NCBI GenBank assembly: GCA_030686995.1
Contig: CM060697.1
Location: 104,717,272 to 104,781,271 of the forward strand
From: Artemisia argyi
Lineage: Eukaryota; Streptophyta; Magnoliopsida; Asterales; Asteraceae
DNA length: 64,000 bases
Direction: 5' to 3'
Shown here: one piece after another, positions 22,028 to 35,214 of the stretch
Numbering within the stretch: the stretch's first letter is position 1
Layout: each line of letters starts with the position of its first letter
Translations under genes and position numbers: made by a program
Notes under the pieces: model-generated
What the model was told of the DNA's origin: nothing
The model's database searches: none
The model's input: only the letters and a program-made list of their open reading frames with translations

Positions 22028-25000
22028 TGATGAGTGTGTAAATACTCATTATTTTTATCGTATCTAAACTGCCAAAACATTCAAAAACATTCAAAAACGC
22101 ATCAAAATACTGAAAATATCCCAAGGATTGTGTTTTATATGTTTCAGATGCAAAATGAGTAAAAACAGATGAAAAACGAACAAAGTTTGCATAATTGGCA
22201 GTTTCAGTCCCTCAACTTTCAAAATTTGTCAAAATTAGTCCCTGGTAAAATATTTTTGAAGAAAATTGCAATAATAGTCCTTGGGTAAAAAGTTTTGAAA
22301 GTTTACAATTTCGGTCCCTCAACTTTGAGTTTTGGCATTTTCAGTCCCTGGGAAGATAAAATTGGAAAATTACATGAAAGGTCCTTGTGGAATTATAACA
22401 TGGCAAGAATGGTCCTTGTAGCAACTTTGGAAAAGTGGCAGCTTTGGTCCCTGGAATTTTCAGCCTATATATATTTGGTCCTTGGGCTTTTATCTACTAC
22501 TAACCAAATGGATCACTTGTTATTATCTTAACCCAACTAATAAAACCTAACACCAGCCCACCCAAATACCCCAACCTTATAACCCAAATCTAATCCTAGC
22601 CCAATACCCTTACAAAGCCCACTTCCCTCCTTGAGATAATAGCCAACCAGGTCAACCCTGGTTTGACCTTCTCCCTTATCCCTCCACACGTGACCTGTTC
22701 CAAAGCCTGCTACTACTCCAACACCATCATCACACTTTCCTGCAACACCCATACCCCTACACTTCCTTTCCACCACTTAAATCCAAACCAACCCCCTGCA
22801 AATTTGTCAGAGCCAAAATTATTTATCTCCAATTTCCCGCCAAAACAAATTTGATGGACAGGATCAATCCAAGCTATCCAAAGGTCAAAACAGAAGTGGG
22901 ATACACTCTGAGCAAACCCTAGACACTATAAATACTCTTTTGTATGCCAATTTATAAGGAAGTTAGGTAGTAGATAGTTTTTAGGTTTAGTTTTAATTTA
23001 ATATTAGCCGTTTAGTTTAAATTAGTTTAAGTTAATCCTTGTATGCTGGTTTTCAATCTCATTCAGTGTATTATTTCAGGTATTAATGCAAGTTTCAGTT
23101 TATTTCATCCTCCTGTGTTACTTTTCAATCATAGTCAACGATAGTCAACATTTTTCATTTTGCTTAATTCATGCCTGTTATTGCTTATTATAGTTATTTA
23201 TGGCTTATTGATGTTAGTTTGCTCCTATTTTCATTGCTTATTAAGTTCTGTATTGTTTATCTAAGACCTTTGTAAGTTTTCCTTTATTAAATCAAGTTCA
23301 GCTATTCATTGCTTAATTGGTGCTCAGTTCTGCTTATCCTAATCATTTAGTGCTTATTATGGAGGTTGTAGTTCAATTAATTCAGTTGAACTTAGTTTTT
23401 ATCAATGTGAGTGGTTAACTGCCATTTTAGCTTTCTTTGAGCTTATTTGTTTTGACTAATCCCTAGTGCTTAATTTGGGTTCATTCCTGTTAATTAAGGT
23501 AGGTAAGCTTAGCTAAACCTTTGATTTCCAAGAATTTGCTTAAAAAAACAGTTTTGATAGTGAAAAATCCTAGACAGTTAAGTCTTAAGGGGTGTTTGGA
23601 TTTGCAGTTTACTCTGGGTTCAAGTTTGTGCTTGTTGTTGTTTTTAGTTGTAGTGACTCACATTAGGCTAGTATAGCATAGTTAAGCCAATAAATACAAC
23701 TCTTTCATACTAGAAATCAGATTCACCTATGATCCCCTCATAACAGTCCACTGCTAGGGATTTTGGGTTCATAATCTTACATTCCAGTGTGTTAGTGGTA
23801 ATCTTAGCTTAAATCAGTTTCTATATAACTTGTAACTCTATATTTAATCATGTAAGAGCATCAGAAATTCACCAAAGTCAAAATTGCATGTTCTTAAATA
23901 AGTCAAAATTGCTCAATGTCACCCCTTTTCCAAATCTTGCAAGAATTTTCATAAGCTCAATACCAGGAGTTAGCTTTTGCGCTTTTGGTAACTTAAAATT
24001 TGTCAGCTTGTGTATTTTAGAATAATTTTGTCTTAATTTTTAGATTTTTTTCTGGTTAGCTTTTGGTGGCTTAATATTGGTCTTCTGAGCATGTAGTTGC
24101 CCTGCACCCAGGTACTCTATCTCACAGGCAACTTTTCAATTGCATCTAGCTTGTTCATTAGTTGATATTAACCTGAGATTTTGGTTAATTTAGAAAGCTT
24201 GTTGCATAAACTCTTCATTCATGTGCTCATTGTCTCATTTCAAGCTTATTTACCTAGTTAATTTTTGTCTCCAAAATCACACCACTGAAACACTTACACT
24301 GATCCATCAGTGTAAGTGAGTGCCTTTCATAACCCCTTTTTAAGCTTCTCAGTGGGTCCCACTTTAAGCTTATTGGTTTTTTGATTACCCCAGTTATCAA
24401 ACTTGTTGATTCCAGGCTTGATTTGGTCTCTTAAGCTTATTTGATAAGGTTGAGATGGCCTGCTAGTTCATTGATAAGGCATGTTTGGGTAGTGTGATTG
24501 GCTTTGCTTATTTTAGTATTTCTAGCTTATTCCAGGGCACCCTTTCAGTTGGTTTAGCTTATTTTGTGTGCCCTCTGTGCATTTCAACTTATTCCTTCCT
24601 TAGTGTATAAGCTTGTAGCTTATTTGGCTCACTTTTGAATTTCCAAATTCCATATCAAGTCATTTAAGCTCACTGTTAGAACATTAAGCTCAATCAGAGC
24701 TTATTTTGGAGTTTCTTAAGATTAGTTTTAATAAAAAGTGGTTATTTTTCAGTGTTTAATGTTTTTGTAAAAAGAAAAGTCAAGAAAAAAAATAATTTGG
24801 GAAAGTTGCTAGGAGTGAGATTTGATCCCCTGACCTCTTGGTCATTGTGGTCAAAACCCAAAACAGGCTCAAGCACCATCTGCCCTACCTAGTACTTAGA
24901 GTTTATGTTTCCCACTCTTTTATTTATACTAAAGTACTTTCCTTTTAAGCTTATTAACTTGTTAGCTTATTTTCTCAGCTTATTAATAAGCAACTTAGCA

Positions 25001-25707
25001 CTTTTATATTTTTCTTAGACTTCTGCACTCATAAAGTATTTTTAGAATAAATTTTATATTTTTCACTATTCATTTAGCATTTTTTATAATTTAATTTAGT
25101 TTTATTAGTATTTAAATAGTTATTAATTAATAATAAATAAATAAATTGTGTAAAAATCATTTTTCTTTTTTCTTAAAATTTTCTTTTATCATTAGGTTCG
25201 TAAAAATATAATTTTTATATCCGTAGGGTTAGCGTAGCTCAAATTTCACTTTTTATTTCGCGCACTCGCGTTTTATTTAAATAACTTTCACGTTTTTAAA
25301 ATTTAGATTACGTTAGTAAAAGTAGTTTGTAAAATAAAGAAAAACCAAAAATAAAAAAAGTGATAGCTTCTATTTAAGCTCTTTTGGCTTATTTTTCTGC
25401 TTATTTATAAGCAAACTCTAATTTTAAATTTAGATTACGTTTTAGGTTAATTGGGTTTTACGTTATTGTTAATATAGTTTGTTTAAATCGTTCTCATTCG
25501 TATTTCCCTAGTGTAATCATTCAAACCCTTATATACCTTTTCCCGTCCAAATTCACCAGATCACAAACCCGTTTTGATTACCATCATACCTCGTCGGGAC
25601 ATAACGACCCGGGGAAACCCTATACTTCCGCGGAACATTGACCTAAGGAGTTTGACTATATTGACCACATCCGTGGTTGACTTTAGTTGACTGTTTGGGG
25701 CCAATCA
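22028..25707 (+). repeat. Left LTR
   Basis: 3,680 bp, TG...CA. It contains many SINE-like-looking words GCTTATT/AGCTTA and phrases such as TTTGGTCCTTGG. It differs from the right LTR by scattered substitutions and small indels. No gene inside; the short ORFs at 22295 and 22663 are not supported. Confidence 0.92.
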
Positions 25708-25709
25708 AA

Positions 25710-25730
25710 TTTTGGCGCCGCTACCGGGGA
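25710..25730 (+). promoter_or_regulatory. Primer-binding site, tRNA-Asp type
   Basis: TTTTGGCGCCGCTACCGGGG follows the LTR. Plant tRNA-Asp would pair with TGGCGCCGTTGCCGGGG, so only two positions differ. This primer is typical of Athila/Tat-related Gypsy elements. Confidence 0.75.
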
Positions 25731-26018
25731 GGTCGTGCGCATATTCTAAATGGTTTTACAGATTAGTGAATCTGGATATACACTCATTGTATATTTACCA
25801 TCCTTTGTTCATAATCTCTTATTATAAAAACAAAACAGTTCACGAAAACATTTTAAAATCAGTTTTCAACGAACACAAAAACACAAAAAGATTTTCTTTG
25901 TTATAAAAATGTTTATAAAAAATACCAAAAATATTCACCTTTACCCTCCTACCTTTTTTATTCTTCATCCCTTTACCCTCTATCCTTTTGATTCTAACTT
26001 CTTCCACTTCTCCTGTAA

Positions 26019-28747
26019 TTGATTCTAATGGCATCTCTCGATGACGATTTCTTTGAACAATGGGCCTTTGAGAGCAAAATTGAAAAACTTGTGGCCTTGT
26101 CAAAAATGTCGAGATGTCGTGTTGATTATGATGGACCATCGATTCCTATTCCTTCTCTGGTGAGGGAAATGGAACAAGAAATCGGGGTGACAAAGGACCC
26201 TGTACTTCCCTCTGACGATGGAAGTGTTAACTACGTCCAACCTACGGTTGTCCAAAAATCTAAGCTCACAATTGCTCCTAAATCGTCAAGTATCAATCCT
26301 GACCTCTCACGATACAAGGTTATAAGGTCTTCAAGCAAACGTACAGAACTTAGGGCAGTGACTGAAAAGAACGACTTACCTAATCTTCACGTTCATCAAG
26401 AACAAAAACCCGAGACCATAACGGAAGTGGTGGAAATTCCTAGCTCTCAGAGCACACCACTTGTCCCACCTCCGGATTTTATTCCTTGTGTCGGTTGTGG
26501 TGAGCCGCTTTTTGGTTTGCCATGTCATTGGTGTACATGTGAACAATGTGGTAATGATATTCGTGACGGGAGTTGTTTGTTTTGTGGTTCGAGGAATTCA
26601 TTTGCTTATGATCCTAATCAGAACTCATTCAACGACTCCTCAAATTTTTCCAACTACCCATCACATTCATACGAGCAAGAATCATATTATCCAAACCACA
26701 ATGATGCTTCGTATCAAAATACACCAAACTTTTGTGTGAATGTTGTGGAGGTCCTTACCAAGGTTTTAATTGTCAAAATAGTTAAAATTTTGGTTACGAC
26801 CAATATCCATACAATTCACCAAACCAGATTCAACAGTTTTACTGTTGTGAGCACTGTGGTGGTTCACACTACAGTTCTGATTGTCAATCAGGAAGCACGC
26901 TTGTCTATGAGCAGTTTCCTGATAACAATTATGACTCAAGCACATACGACTTACAGCCACATCAGTTTTACTGTTGTGAGTATTGTGGAGGCCCTCACTG
27001 CAGTTCTGATTGTCAAACAAGGAATCCACTTCCTTGTAACAATTATGACTATTCATTTCAAGACCAACCTCCAAAGTACCCAATTATTCAAGCAACTCCT
27101 CATGAAACTCAGCAAGACCTTTGTCTAAAGGTTCTTGAAGCATTGAAAGAATTTAAGGAGGGGTTGGCCACTACATCGTTTCAAGATTCTCGTGAGAAAT
27201 CAATGGCAGAATTACTTGCTGAAGAACGAGAGGCTAGAAACGAAATGAGCATGGAAGAATTACTTGCTGAGCAAAGAGCAGCTAAAATACGTGCCAATCT
27301 TCGCTATGCTGCTCTATATGATGACGATGATGATGATGATGAAGATAACATTGTCATTATTCAAAAAGATTCATCAGATTCATCAGTTGTGATTCCTTCC
27401 ATTGAAAATCAGGGAGAAAATAATGTGACGGAGAAATTACTAGCAGAAGATCAAATGGAACTTGTACAATCCATTAATGCTAGCTCCTCTCAACTCCCTC
27501 AGTCTGTTGATATCACACCCGAAGTTCACACTCACTCTCTGAATATGGGGGACGAGCATCTTAGCACTGTTCCTGAAAAGGAATCGGACGAATTCATAAA
27601 GTGTAGTATTGAGACCCTTGTCCCAATCCCAAGAGAGTCATAGGGAACTTTTGTTCATATGTGTGATATCCTTCCTCCTCCTGAAAATCCAAAAGATCAT
27701 TTTGAGACTTTCTCCGATTTTAATGATGATTGTACATCTTATGGAGAAGTTGAGTATGAAGAGGCACCACTGCCTCATTCTGATGTTGACCCTCTTATTG
27801 AGGAGTTCACAGATGAACTTACTCACATCAATCCACTTCCATTAGGAAGTGATGATGATCTGTTTGACCTTGAAGCCGATATGGGAGAAACTGAAAATCT
27901 TTTAAACTCTAATCCCAACATCGAGCTTAGTATTTCACATGCTGATTCTTTACCTTCTGGAGACATCAGTCATGTGGAAGGATTACCTTCTGAGCTAGTC
28001 AGCTTAGAAGAAGTGAACGATGAGACTGACACTGAAATCAAGGATGAAGCACTTCGTGCAACATTATTGAATGTCAATATCCTCATTTCTAAAATCGAGG
28101 CTTTCAAAGAGAAACCTATTTCATCTCCTATCCCCATTAAGGATAGTGACATTTTCTCCGATGATCCTATTCCGGAGTTTGAAGCCTTTACTTTTGATCC
28201 TATGGGAGAGAAGATTAGTGGCAGTACCACTTCTCATTCTCATAATTCTCTCCCCGATTATGAATCATTTACCTTCGATGAGTTCTCCTGTGAACTCACG
28301 CACATCAATTCAGAATATGATTCATTCACCTTTGAGGAGTTCTCATGTGAACTCACTCATATCATATCTCCACCGGAGTATGATAATTTCTACTTTGATC
28401 TAGACACACCCGGGATATGTCTTGATCACATAAGCTTAAATGATGAGATTCATGATGATGAATCTATGAATTTTCCTGAGAATGATGATGAGTTAGTCAT
28501 GATGTTTATCATGACTTTCTTTCTTTTCTTCACCTATAAGGTGACTTCTCCTGTTCTTCACTCCTTCGGGAATGAAGACCTTATCTTTGACCCCGGCATC
28601 ACCGCTTATAGTTTATACTATTTAAAGCCGGGTACTTATCTCATCGGTGTGGAACTTTCACGTGCTTCAAATGTTTATCCAAATATTTTGAATGAAAGTC
28701 CGATGGAGATTGCTTCTTCCACATCATGCTTCCCCAAGAACCAATGA
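26019..28747 (+). pseudogene. Gag-like polyprotein of the LARD element
   Basis: The probable start is the ATG at 26028 (MASLDDDFFEQWAFES). One reading frame can be followed for about 900 codons, with breaks: a 2-base insertion (TGTGTG) near 26735, a TAA about 50 nt later, and a TAG at 27641-27643 that separates two otherwise continuous in-frame segments. The N-terminal third holds a Cys-rich block (CVGCGEPLFGLPCHWCTC, then CEQCG and CLFCGSRN). In the corrected frame three zinc-knuckle-like motifs follow: CECCGGPYQGFNC, CEHCGGSHYSSDC and CEYCGGPHCSSDC, the last two CX2CX3HX4C. A coiled, acidic middle (MAELLAEERE, MEELLAEQRA, poly-Asp) and a long acidic C-terminus follow. I recall similar ORFs as highly repeated in Asteraceae annotations. 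A packaging or nucleic-acid-binding role is inferred from the knuckles; no catalytic domain is visible. Confidence 0.65.
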
Positions 28748-28973
28748 ATTTGGGGTCGAGTCAAGCTAGCGACTCGGTAAACAAAAACAATAGCATGCTT
28801 ATAGGGTTTTCACCCTAAGTGTGGGGGAGTTACCCCTACTGTGGTTACAAATAAAGTGAAAAAACAAAAATGGTGTTTCCACATTTAGCTTGTAATGTTG
28901 CCCTTTTACGTTCAAAGAGTCGGCATAATAGCCGGGACTTTGAATATTGAGGACAATATTCAATTCTAAGTGT

Positions 28974-28991
28974 GGGGGGGGGGGGGGGGGG
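28974..28991. repeat. Poly-G tract inside a purine-tract-like motif
   Basis: TAAGTGT followed by 18 G. The same TAAGTGTGGGGG phrase occurs at about 28817 and, as TTTAGTGTGGGGGA, just before the right LTR. Confidence 0.95.
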
Positions 28992-29099
28992 AAATTCTAG
29001 CGAATTTTATCACATTTTACCATCTAGTACCCCCGTTTTTGGCAAAAATTTAAATTTTTTTTCACTTGAGCTTTAAAATTTTTTGTGGTTATCAGTCCG

Positions 29100-29520
29100 C
29101 CATGTCTAGACGACACAAGGATTGGCTAATCCAGGAGCAAACGGCTCTTGGTAAAGATATCTCAAATCCATTGACGGCTTACGATTTGCCCAAAATTGTA
29201 TGGTATCTCAACTCGCCATATCCTAAAAACTGAAAGAGTTGGCTAACCCGCAAGATTATGGCATGTGGTAAAGGCAGTGGAAAAACCATAATTGGTAATC
29301 AGCTCACCAAGATGTTGACTATTCCATCAAAAGTTGGCTAGTCCAGAAGCAAACAGCTTTTGGTAAAGACAAATCAAATCCGTTGACAGCTGATGGTTTG
29401 CTCAAAATCACATGGTTATCAAGTGGACCATAGTTCGTACTTGAACTGAAACATTTGGCTACTCCACAAGTAATGGCTTTTGGTAAAGAGATTCAAATCC
29501 ATTAAGTTTTCTCAAAAGAT
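29100..29520. repeat. Degenerate tandem repeat in the LARD 3' untranslated region
   Basis: TTGGCTA.TCCA.GAGCAAACGGCTCTTGGTAAAGA..TCAAATCCATTGACGGCT-like phrases recur at about 29118, 29332 and 29455 with drifting spacing. No coding frame. Confidence 0.7.
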
Positions 29521-29540
29521 TGCTAAGGACTAGCAATAGT

Positions 29541-29554
29541 TTAGTGTGGGGGAT
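29541..29554 (+). promoter_or_regulatory. Polypurine tract
   Basis: A GTGTGGGGGAT tract sits directly before the TG of the right LTR, the expected position for the plus-strand primer. Confidence 0.65.
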
Positions 29555-32500
29555 TGATGAGTGTGTAAATACTCATCATTTTTATCGTATCTAAACTGCC
29601 AAAACATTCAAAAACATTCAAAAACGCATCAAAATACTGAAAATATCCCAAGGATTGTGTTTTATATGTTTCAGATGCAAAATGAGTAAAAACAGATGAA
29701 AAACGAATAAAGTTTGCATAATTGGCAGTTTCAGTTCCTCAACTTTCAAAACTTGTCAAAATTAGTCCCCGGTAAAATATTTTTGAAGAAAATTGCAATA
29801 ATAGTCCTTGGGTAAAAAGTTTTGAAAGTTTACAATTTCGGTCCCTCAACTTTGAGTTTTGGCATTTTTAGTCCCTAGGAAGTTAAAATTGGAAAATTAC
29901 ATGAAAGATCCTTGTGGAATTACAACATGGCAAGAATGGTCCTTGTAGCAACTTTGGAAAAGTGGCAGCTTTGGTCCCTGGAATTTTCAGCCTATACATA
30001 TTTGGTCCTTGGGCTTTTATCTACTACTAACCAAATGGATCACTTGTTATTATCTTAACCCAACTAATAAAACCTAACACCAGCCCACCCAAATACCCCA
30101 ACCTTATAACCCAAATCTAATCCTAGCCCAATACCCTTACAAAGCCCACTTCCCTCCCTAAGATAATAGCCAACCAGGTCAACCCTGGTTTGACCTTCTC
30201 CCTTATCCTTCCACACGTGACCTGCTCCAAAGCCTGCTACTACTCCAACACCATCATCACACTTTCCTGCAACACCCCTACCCCTACACTTCCTTTCCAC
30301 CACTTAAATCCAAACCAACCCCCTGCAAATTTGTCAGAGCCAAAATTGTTTATCTCCAATTTCCCGCCAAAACAAATTTGATGGACAGGATCAATCCAAG
30401 CTATCCAAAGGTCAAAACAGAAGTGGGATACACTCTGAGCAAACCCTAAACACTATAAATACTCTTTTGTATGTCAATTTATAAGGCAGTTAGGTAGTAG
30501 ATAGTTTTTAGGTTTAGTTTTAATTTAATATTAGCTGTTTAGCTTAAATTAGTTTAAGTTAATCCTTGTATGCTGGTTTTCAATCTCATTCAGTGTATTA
30601 TTTCAGGTATTAATGCAAGTTTCAGTTTATTTCATCCTCCTGTGTTACTTTTCAATCATAGGCAACGATAGTCAACATTTTTCATTTTGCTTAATTCATG
30701 CCTGTTATTGCTTATTATAGTTATTTATGGCTTATTGATGTTAGTTTGCTCCTATTTTCATTGCTTTTTGAGTTCTGTATTGTTTATCTAAGACCTTTGT
30801 AAGTTTTCCTTTATTAAATCAAGTTCAGCTATTCATTGCTTAATTGGTGCTCAGTTCTGCTTATCCTAATCATTTAGTGCTTATTATGGATGTTGTAGTT
30901 CAATTAATTCAGTTGAACTTAGTTTTTATCAATGTGAGTGGTTAACTGCCATTTTAGCTTTCTTTGAGCTTATTTGTTTTGATTAATCCCTAGTGCTTAA
31001 TTTGGGTTCATTCCTGTTAATTAAGGTAGGTAAGCTTAGCTAAACCTTTGATTTCCAAGAATTTGCTTAAAAAAACAGTTTTGATAGTGAAAAATCCTAG
31101 ACAGTTAAGTCTTAAGGGGTGTTTGGATTTGCAGTTTACTCTGGGTTCAAGTTTGTGCTTGTTGTTGTTTTTAGTTGTAGTGACTCACATTAGGCTAGTA
31201 TAGCATAGTTAAGCCAATAAATACAAGTCTTTCATACTAGAAATCAGATTCACCTATGATCCCCTCATAACAGTCCACTGTTAGGGATTTTGGGTTCATA
31301 ACCTTACATTCCAGTGTGTTAGTGGTAATCTTAGCATAAATCAGTTTCTATATAACTTTTAACTTCATATTTAATCATGTAAGAGCATCAGAAATTCACC
31401 AAAGTCAAAATTGCATGTTCTTAAAAAAGTCAAAGTTGCTCAATGTCACCCCTTTTCCAAATCTTGCAAGAATTTTCATAAGCTCAATACTAGGAGTTAG
31501 CTCTTGAGCTTTTGGTAACTTAAAATTTGTCAGCTTGTGTATTTTAGAATAATTTTTTCTTAATTTTTAGATTTTTTTCTGGTTAGCTTTTGGTGGCTTA
31601 ATATTGGTCTTCTGAGCATGTAGTTGCCCTGCACCCAGGTACTCTATCTCACAGGCAACTTATCAATTGCATCTAGCTTGTTCATTAGTTGATATTAACC
31701 TGAGATTTTGGTTAATTTGGAATGCTTGTTGCATAAACTCTTCATTCATGTGCTCATTGTCTCATTTCAAGCTTATTTACCTACTTAATTTTTGTCTCCA
31801 AAATCACACCACTGAAACATTTACACTGATCCATCAGTGTAAGTGAGTGCCTTTCATAACCCCTTTTTAAGCTTCTCAGTGGGTCCCACTTTAAGCTTAT
31901 TGGTTTTTTGATTACCCCAGTTATCAAACTTGTTGATTCCAGGCTTGATTTGGTCTCTTAAGCTTATTTGATAAACTTGAGATGGCCTGCTAGTTCATTG
32001 ATAAGGCCTGTTTGGGTAGTGTGATTGGCTTTGCTTATTTTAGTATTTCTAGCTAATTCCAGGGCACCCTTTCAGTTGGTTTAGCTTATTTTGTGTGCCC
32101 TTTGTGCATTTCAACTTATTCCTTCCTTAGTGTATAAGCTTGTAGCTTATTTGGCTCACTTTTGAATTTCAAAATTCCATATCAAGTCATTTAAGCTCAC
32201 TGTTAGAACATTAAGCTCAATCAGAGCTTATTTTGGAGTTTCTTAAGATTAGTTTTAATAAAAAGTGGTTATTTTTCAGTGTTTAATGTTTTTGTAAAAA
32301 GAAAAGTCGAGAAAAAAAATAATTTGGGAAATTTGCTAGGAGTGGGATTTGATCCCCTGACCTCTTGGTCATTGTGGTCAAAACCCAAAACGGGCTCAAG
32401 CACCATCTGCCATACCTTGTACTTAGAGTTTATGTTTCCCACTCTTTTATTTATACTAAAGTACTTTCCTTTTAAGCTTATTAACTTGTTAGCTTATTTT

Positions 32501-33244
32501 CTCAGCTTATTAATAAGCAACTTAGCACTTTTATATTTTTCTTGGACTTCTGACTTCTGCACTCATAAAGTATTTTTAGAATAAATTTTATATTTTTCAC
32601 TATTCATTTAGTATTTTTTTTATAATTTAATTTAGTTTTATTAGTATTTAAATAGTTATTAATTAATAATAAATAATAAAGTTGTGTAAAAATCATTTTT
32701 CTTTTTTCTTAAAATTTTCTTTTATTATTAGGTTCGTAAAAATATAAATTTTATATCTGTAGGGTTAGCGTAGCTCAAATTTCACTTTTTATTTCGCGCA
32801 CTCGCGTTTTATTTAAATAACTTTCACGTTTTTAAAATTTAGATTACGTTAGTAAAAGTAGTTTGTAAAATAAAGAAAAACCAAAAATAAAAAAAGTGAT
32901 AGCATCTATTTAAGCTCTTTTGGCTTATTTTTCTGCTTATTTATAAGCAAACTCTAATTTTAAATTTAGATTACGTTTTAGGTTAATTGGGTTTTACGTT
33001 ATTGTTAATATAGTTTGTTTAAATCGTTCTCATTCGTATTTCTCTAGTGTAATCATTCAAACCCTTATATACCTTTTCCCGTCAAAATTCACCCGATCAC
33101 AAACCCGTTTTGATTACCATCACACATCGTCGGGACATAACGATCCGGGGAAACCCTATACTTCCGCGGAACATTGACTCTAAGGAGTTTTACTATATTG
33201 ACCACATCCGTGGTTGACTTTAGTTGACTGTTTGGGGCCAATCA
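29555..33244 (+). repeat. Right LTR
   Basis: 3,690 bp, TG...CA, aligned end to end with the left LTR. It is followed by the TTCCT target duplicate and then by patatin exon sequence. Confidence 0.92.
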
Positions 33245-33572
33245 TTCCTTCAATCCAACTTGCAATAAATTGCTAGATAAACCGGTTTGTCGTCCAAATT
33301 TCAAGACAGGTGAATTTGAACCGGTCAAAGATGGTGGTACAAACCGTAAAGCACTTGAAAAGTACTAGTTTTTATCCTTACTTTACTAGATGAAAACCGG
33401 GATAGCTTAATTTTATTTATTTATTTATTTATTTTGGTTACATAAATGCAGGTTTGCGCAAATACTATCAGATGAAAGGAAGAAAAGGGTCCAAATGGGT
33501 ATGGGTGATTTGGCTACAAAAAAAGCGAGCGTCATTCGTTTACTCAAACAAAATATGGGCATTCATGACTAG

Positions 33573-33944
33573 TCTAGAGTGAATGTTAGAAGTGAAGTGC
33601 GGTAAACTTCACTTTGTATTTGTACTCCATTATTGCTATTTAATTCAATTACGTGAAACTCTCATTTTGTATGCATTTTCAGAATTATTTTGGTTTCATT
33701 TACGTGGCAAACTCCATTTTGTATTTGTATTTTGTAATTTCTTTTTGTTTCAATAAAGTGGCAAATTCATTATCCTGTTTCTTTTTTATTATACATATAA
33801 AAACATATAAGATTAGAGTTTTTGGTTTTACCATTGTGTTTTCAAAAAATAATTAACAAAACGAGTACACTCAAAAATATTTATTTTTTCTTTTCCCCAT
33901 AAAACACAAAAAAGAAGGGAAAAAGAAAGAACAGAAAGACTATC
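33573..33944. other. 3' flank of the patatin pseudogene
   Basis: A TTTTGTATTTGTA...TTCAATAAAGTGGC near 33755 could be the polyadenylation region (AATAAA). No other gene. Confidence 0.45.
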
Positions 33945-34094
33945 GTGATCTTCATGCACGGCGACGTTGACCTCCACTTCTCCAGTGTCTCCAATGTGAT
34001 CTTCATGCACGGCGACGTTGACCTCCACTTCTCTAATGTTGCACCATCACTTCTCCAGTGTCACCATCACTTCTCCAGTGTCTCCAATGTTACA
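33945..34094. repeat. 51-bp tandem duplication and short CACTTCTCCAGTGT repeats
   Basis: GTGATCTTCATGCACGGCGA... occurs at 33945 and 33996, and the phrase CACTTCTCCAGTGTC then recurs to 34090. GC content is higher than the surroundings. Confidence 0.8.
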
Positions 34095-34603
34095 CTTTAC
34101 CCAAAATTTTAAATAGAAATTGGTCTAGGACAAGCAACAAGAAAAATTATAAACCGATGTTACTTTTTACATTGGTAGTTTATAAACGAGGCATTCACCA
34201 ACCATGGTCTTGATTTTAAGTCAAATTTCAAACATGACGTGTTCCCTTAAATATTATTGAAAGTACCTATTTCGTTAAATTCTTTTTAAAAATACAATGG
34301 TTAAACAAAAAAACTCAAGAAAACATATAGCTAGTGCGTCGATAATAGGGGATTTTGACATGATTTGAATTCACCGTTCCTAATAAATTGTGTTTGGTAT
34401 GAACAAAAGTATATATTTCAAAATATTTTCAATTATGGTGGGCTTATAAAACAAGGGGTTTGAAATTCTAAGAAAAAGGCGTGGTTTGTGGATTGAAGTT
34501 GATATGTAAACCATTAAAAGTGGTGTGCACATCACAATCATGCATATATGGTACTGTATTATCTGCATCACTAGTGTAATTTTGTGGTGTGTATATCAAC
34601 TCT

Positions 34604-34605
<2 letters not shown>

Positions 34606-34652
<47 letters not shown>
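34606..34652. repeat. (TA)n microsatellite
   Basis: 47 bp of TA. Confidence 0.98.
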
Positions 34653-34654
<2 letters not shown>

Positions 34655-35214
34655 GACAAAAATAGCCCTTTTTTTACTTTAGTTCAGGAGCCTTTTCTAT
34701 GTGTTTATCTCCCAAATCTTTATCATCTTCTTTTCTTCTTTAATCTCAAACTTCCAAGTCTTGTATGCCTCTGCTATCTCTTTATCATTCGTTCTTAGTT
34801 TTTTTCGCAAGTTTCAGTTATATTTTTTCAAATCCTTTCGAGTCTACGAATATAGTTTTTGCTTAAGCATGACTATATTTCAATTAACAAACAACGACTT
34901 TGTGTACCCTGATGGCCGGATTTTAGTGTAGAATAAATGATTTTGTGTTAATAGATTCGGTATGCAAGTTTACAAAAAGTGATTTATGGTTCATAAGATT
35001 CGATCTTTCATCTACATTATACAAATTCTTTTCATTGTTATGGATTATTCTTGTGAGATTTGGAATCTTTTATGTTGTGTATTCACTTTTTTCTACATAT
35101 GTTGGTTTTTTTCCTATATTTTATTTTATTTTGTTTTGTTTTTGGTAAAGGGATTCAATACCTATGGTAAATAATATTATTATGCCAAAAAAATAAATAA
35201 GTTACAACGGATGT
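34653..35214. other. T-rich intergenic, no gene seen
   Basis: The plus-strand ORFs here are Phe/Leu/Tyr-rich products of T-rich sequence with no motif. Confidence 0.6.

Larger units (their letters stand above)
22028..33244 (+). mobile_element. Non-autonomous LTR retrotransposon with very large LTRs (LARD-like)
   Basis: Two near-identical LTRs (22028-25707 and 29555-33244, about 3.7 kb) begin TGATGAG and end CAATCA. They are flanked by the 5-bp target duplication TTCCT (22023-22027 and 33245-33249). A primer-binding site follows the left LTR and a purine tract (AGTGTGGGGGA) precedes the right one. The 3.85-kb interior encodes only a gag-like frame; I see no protease, reverse transcriptase, RNase H or integrase motifs. 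The element sits in a patatin intron in the same orientation. Confidence 0.9.

Noticed and set aside
22537..22776. Gly-rich minus ORF in the LTR (repeated at 30064)
   Set aside because: Present in both LTRs, low complexity and no splice or motif support.
27609..27845. Overlapping +1-frame ORFs in the LARD gag region (also 28071-28403 and minus 27970-28230)
   Set aside because: Shadow frames of the acidic gag-like protein.
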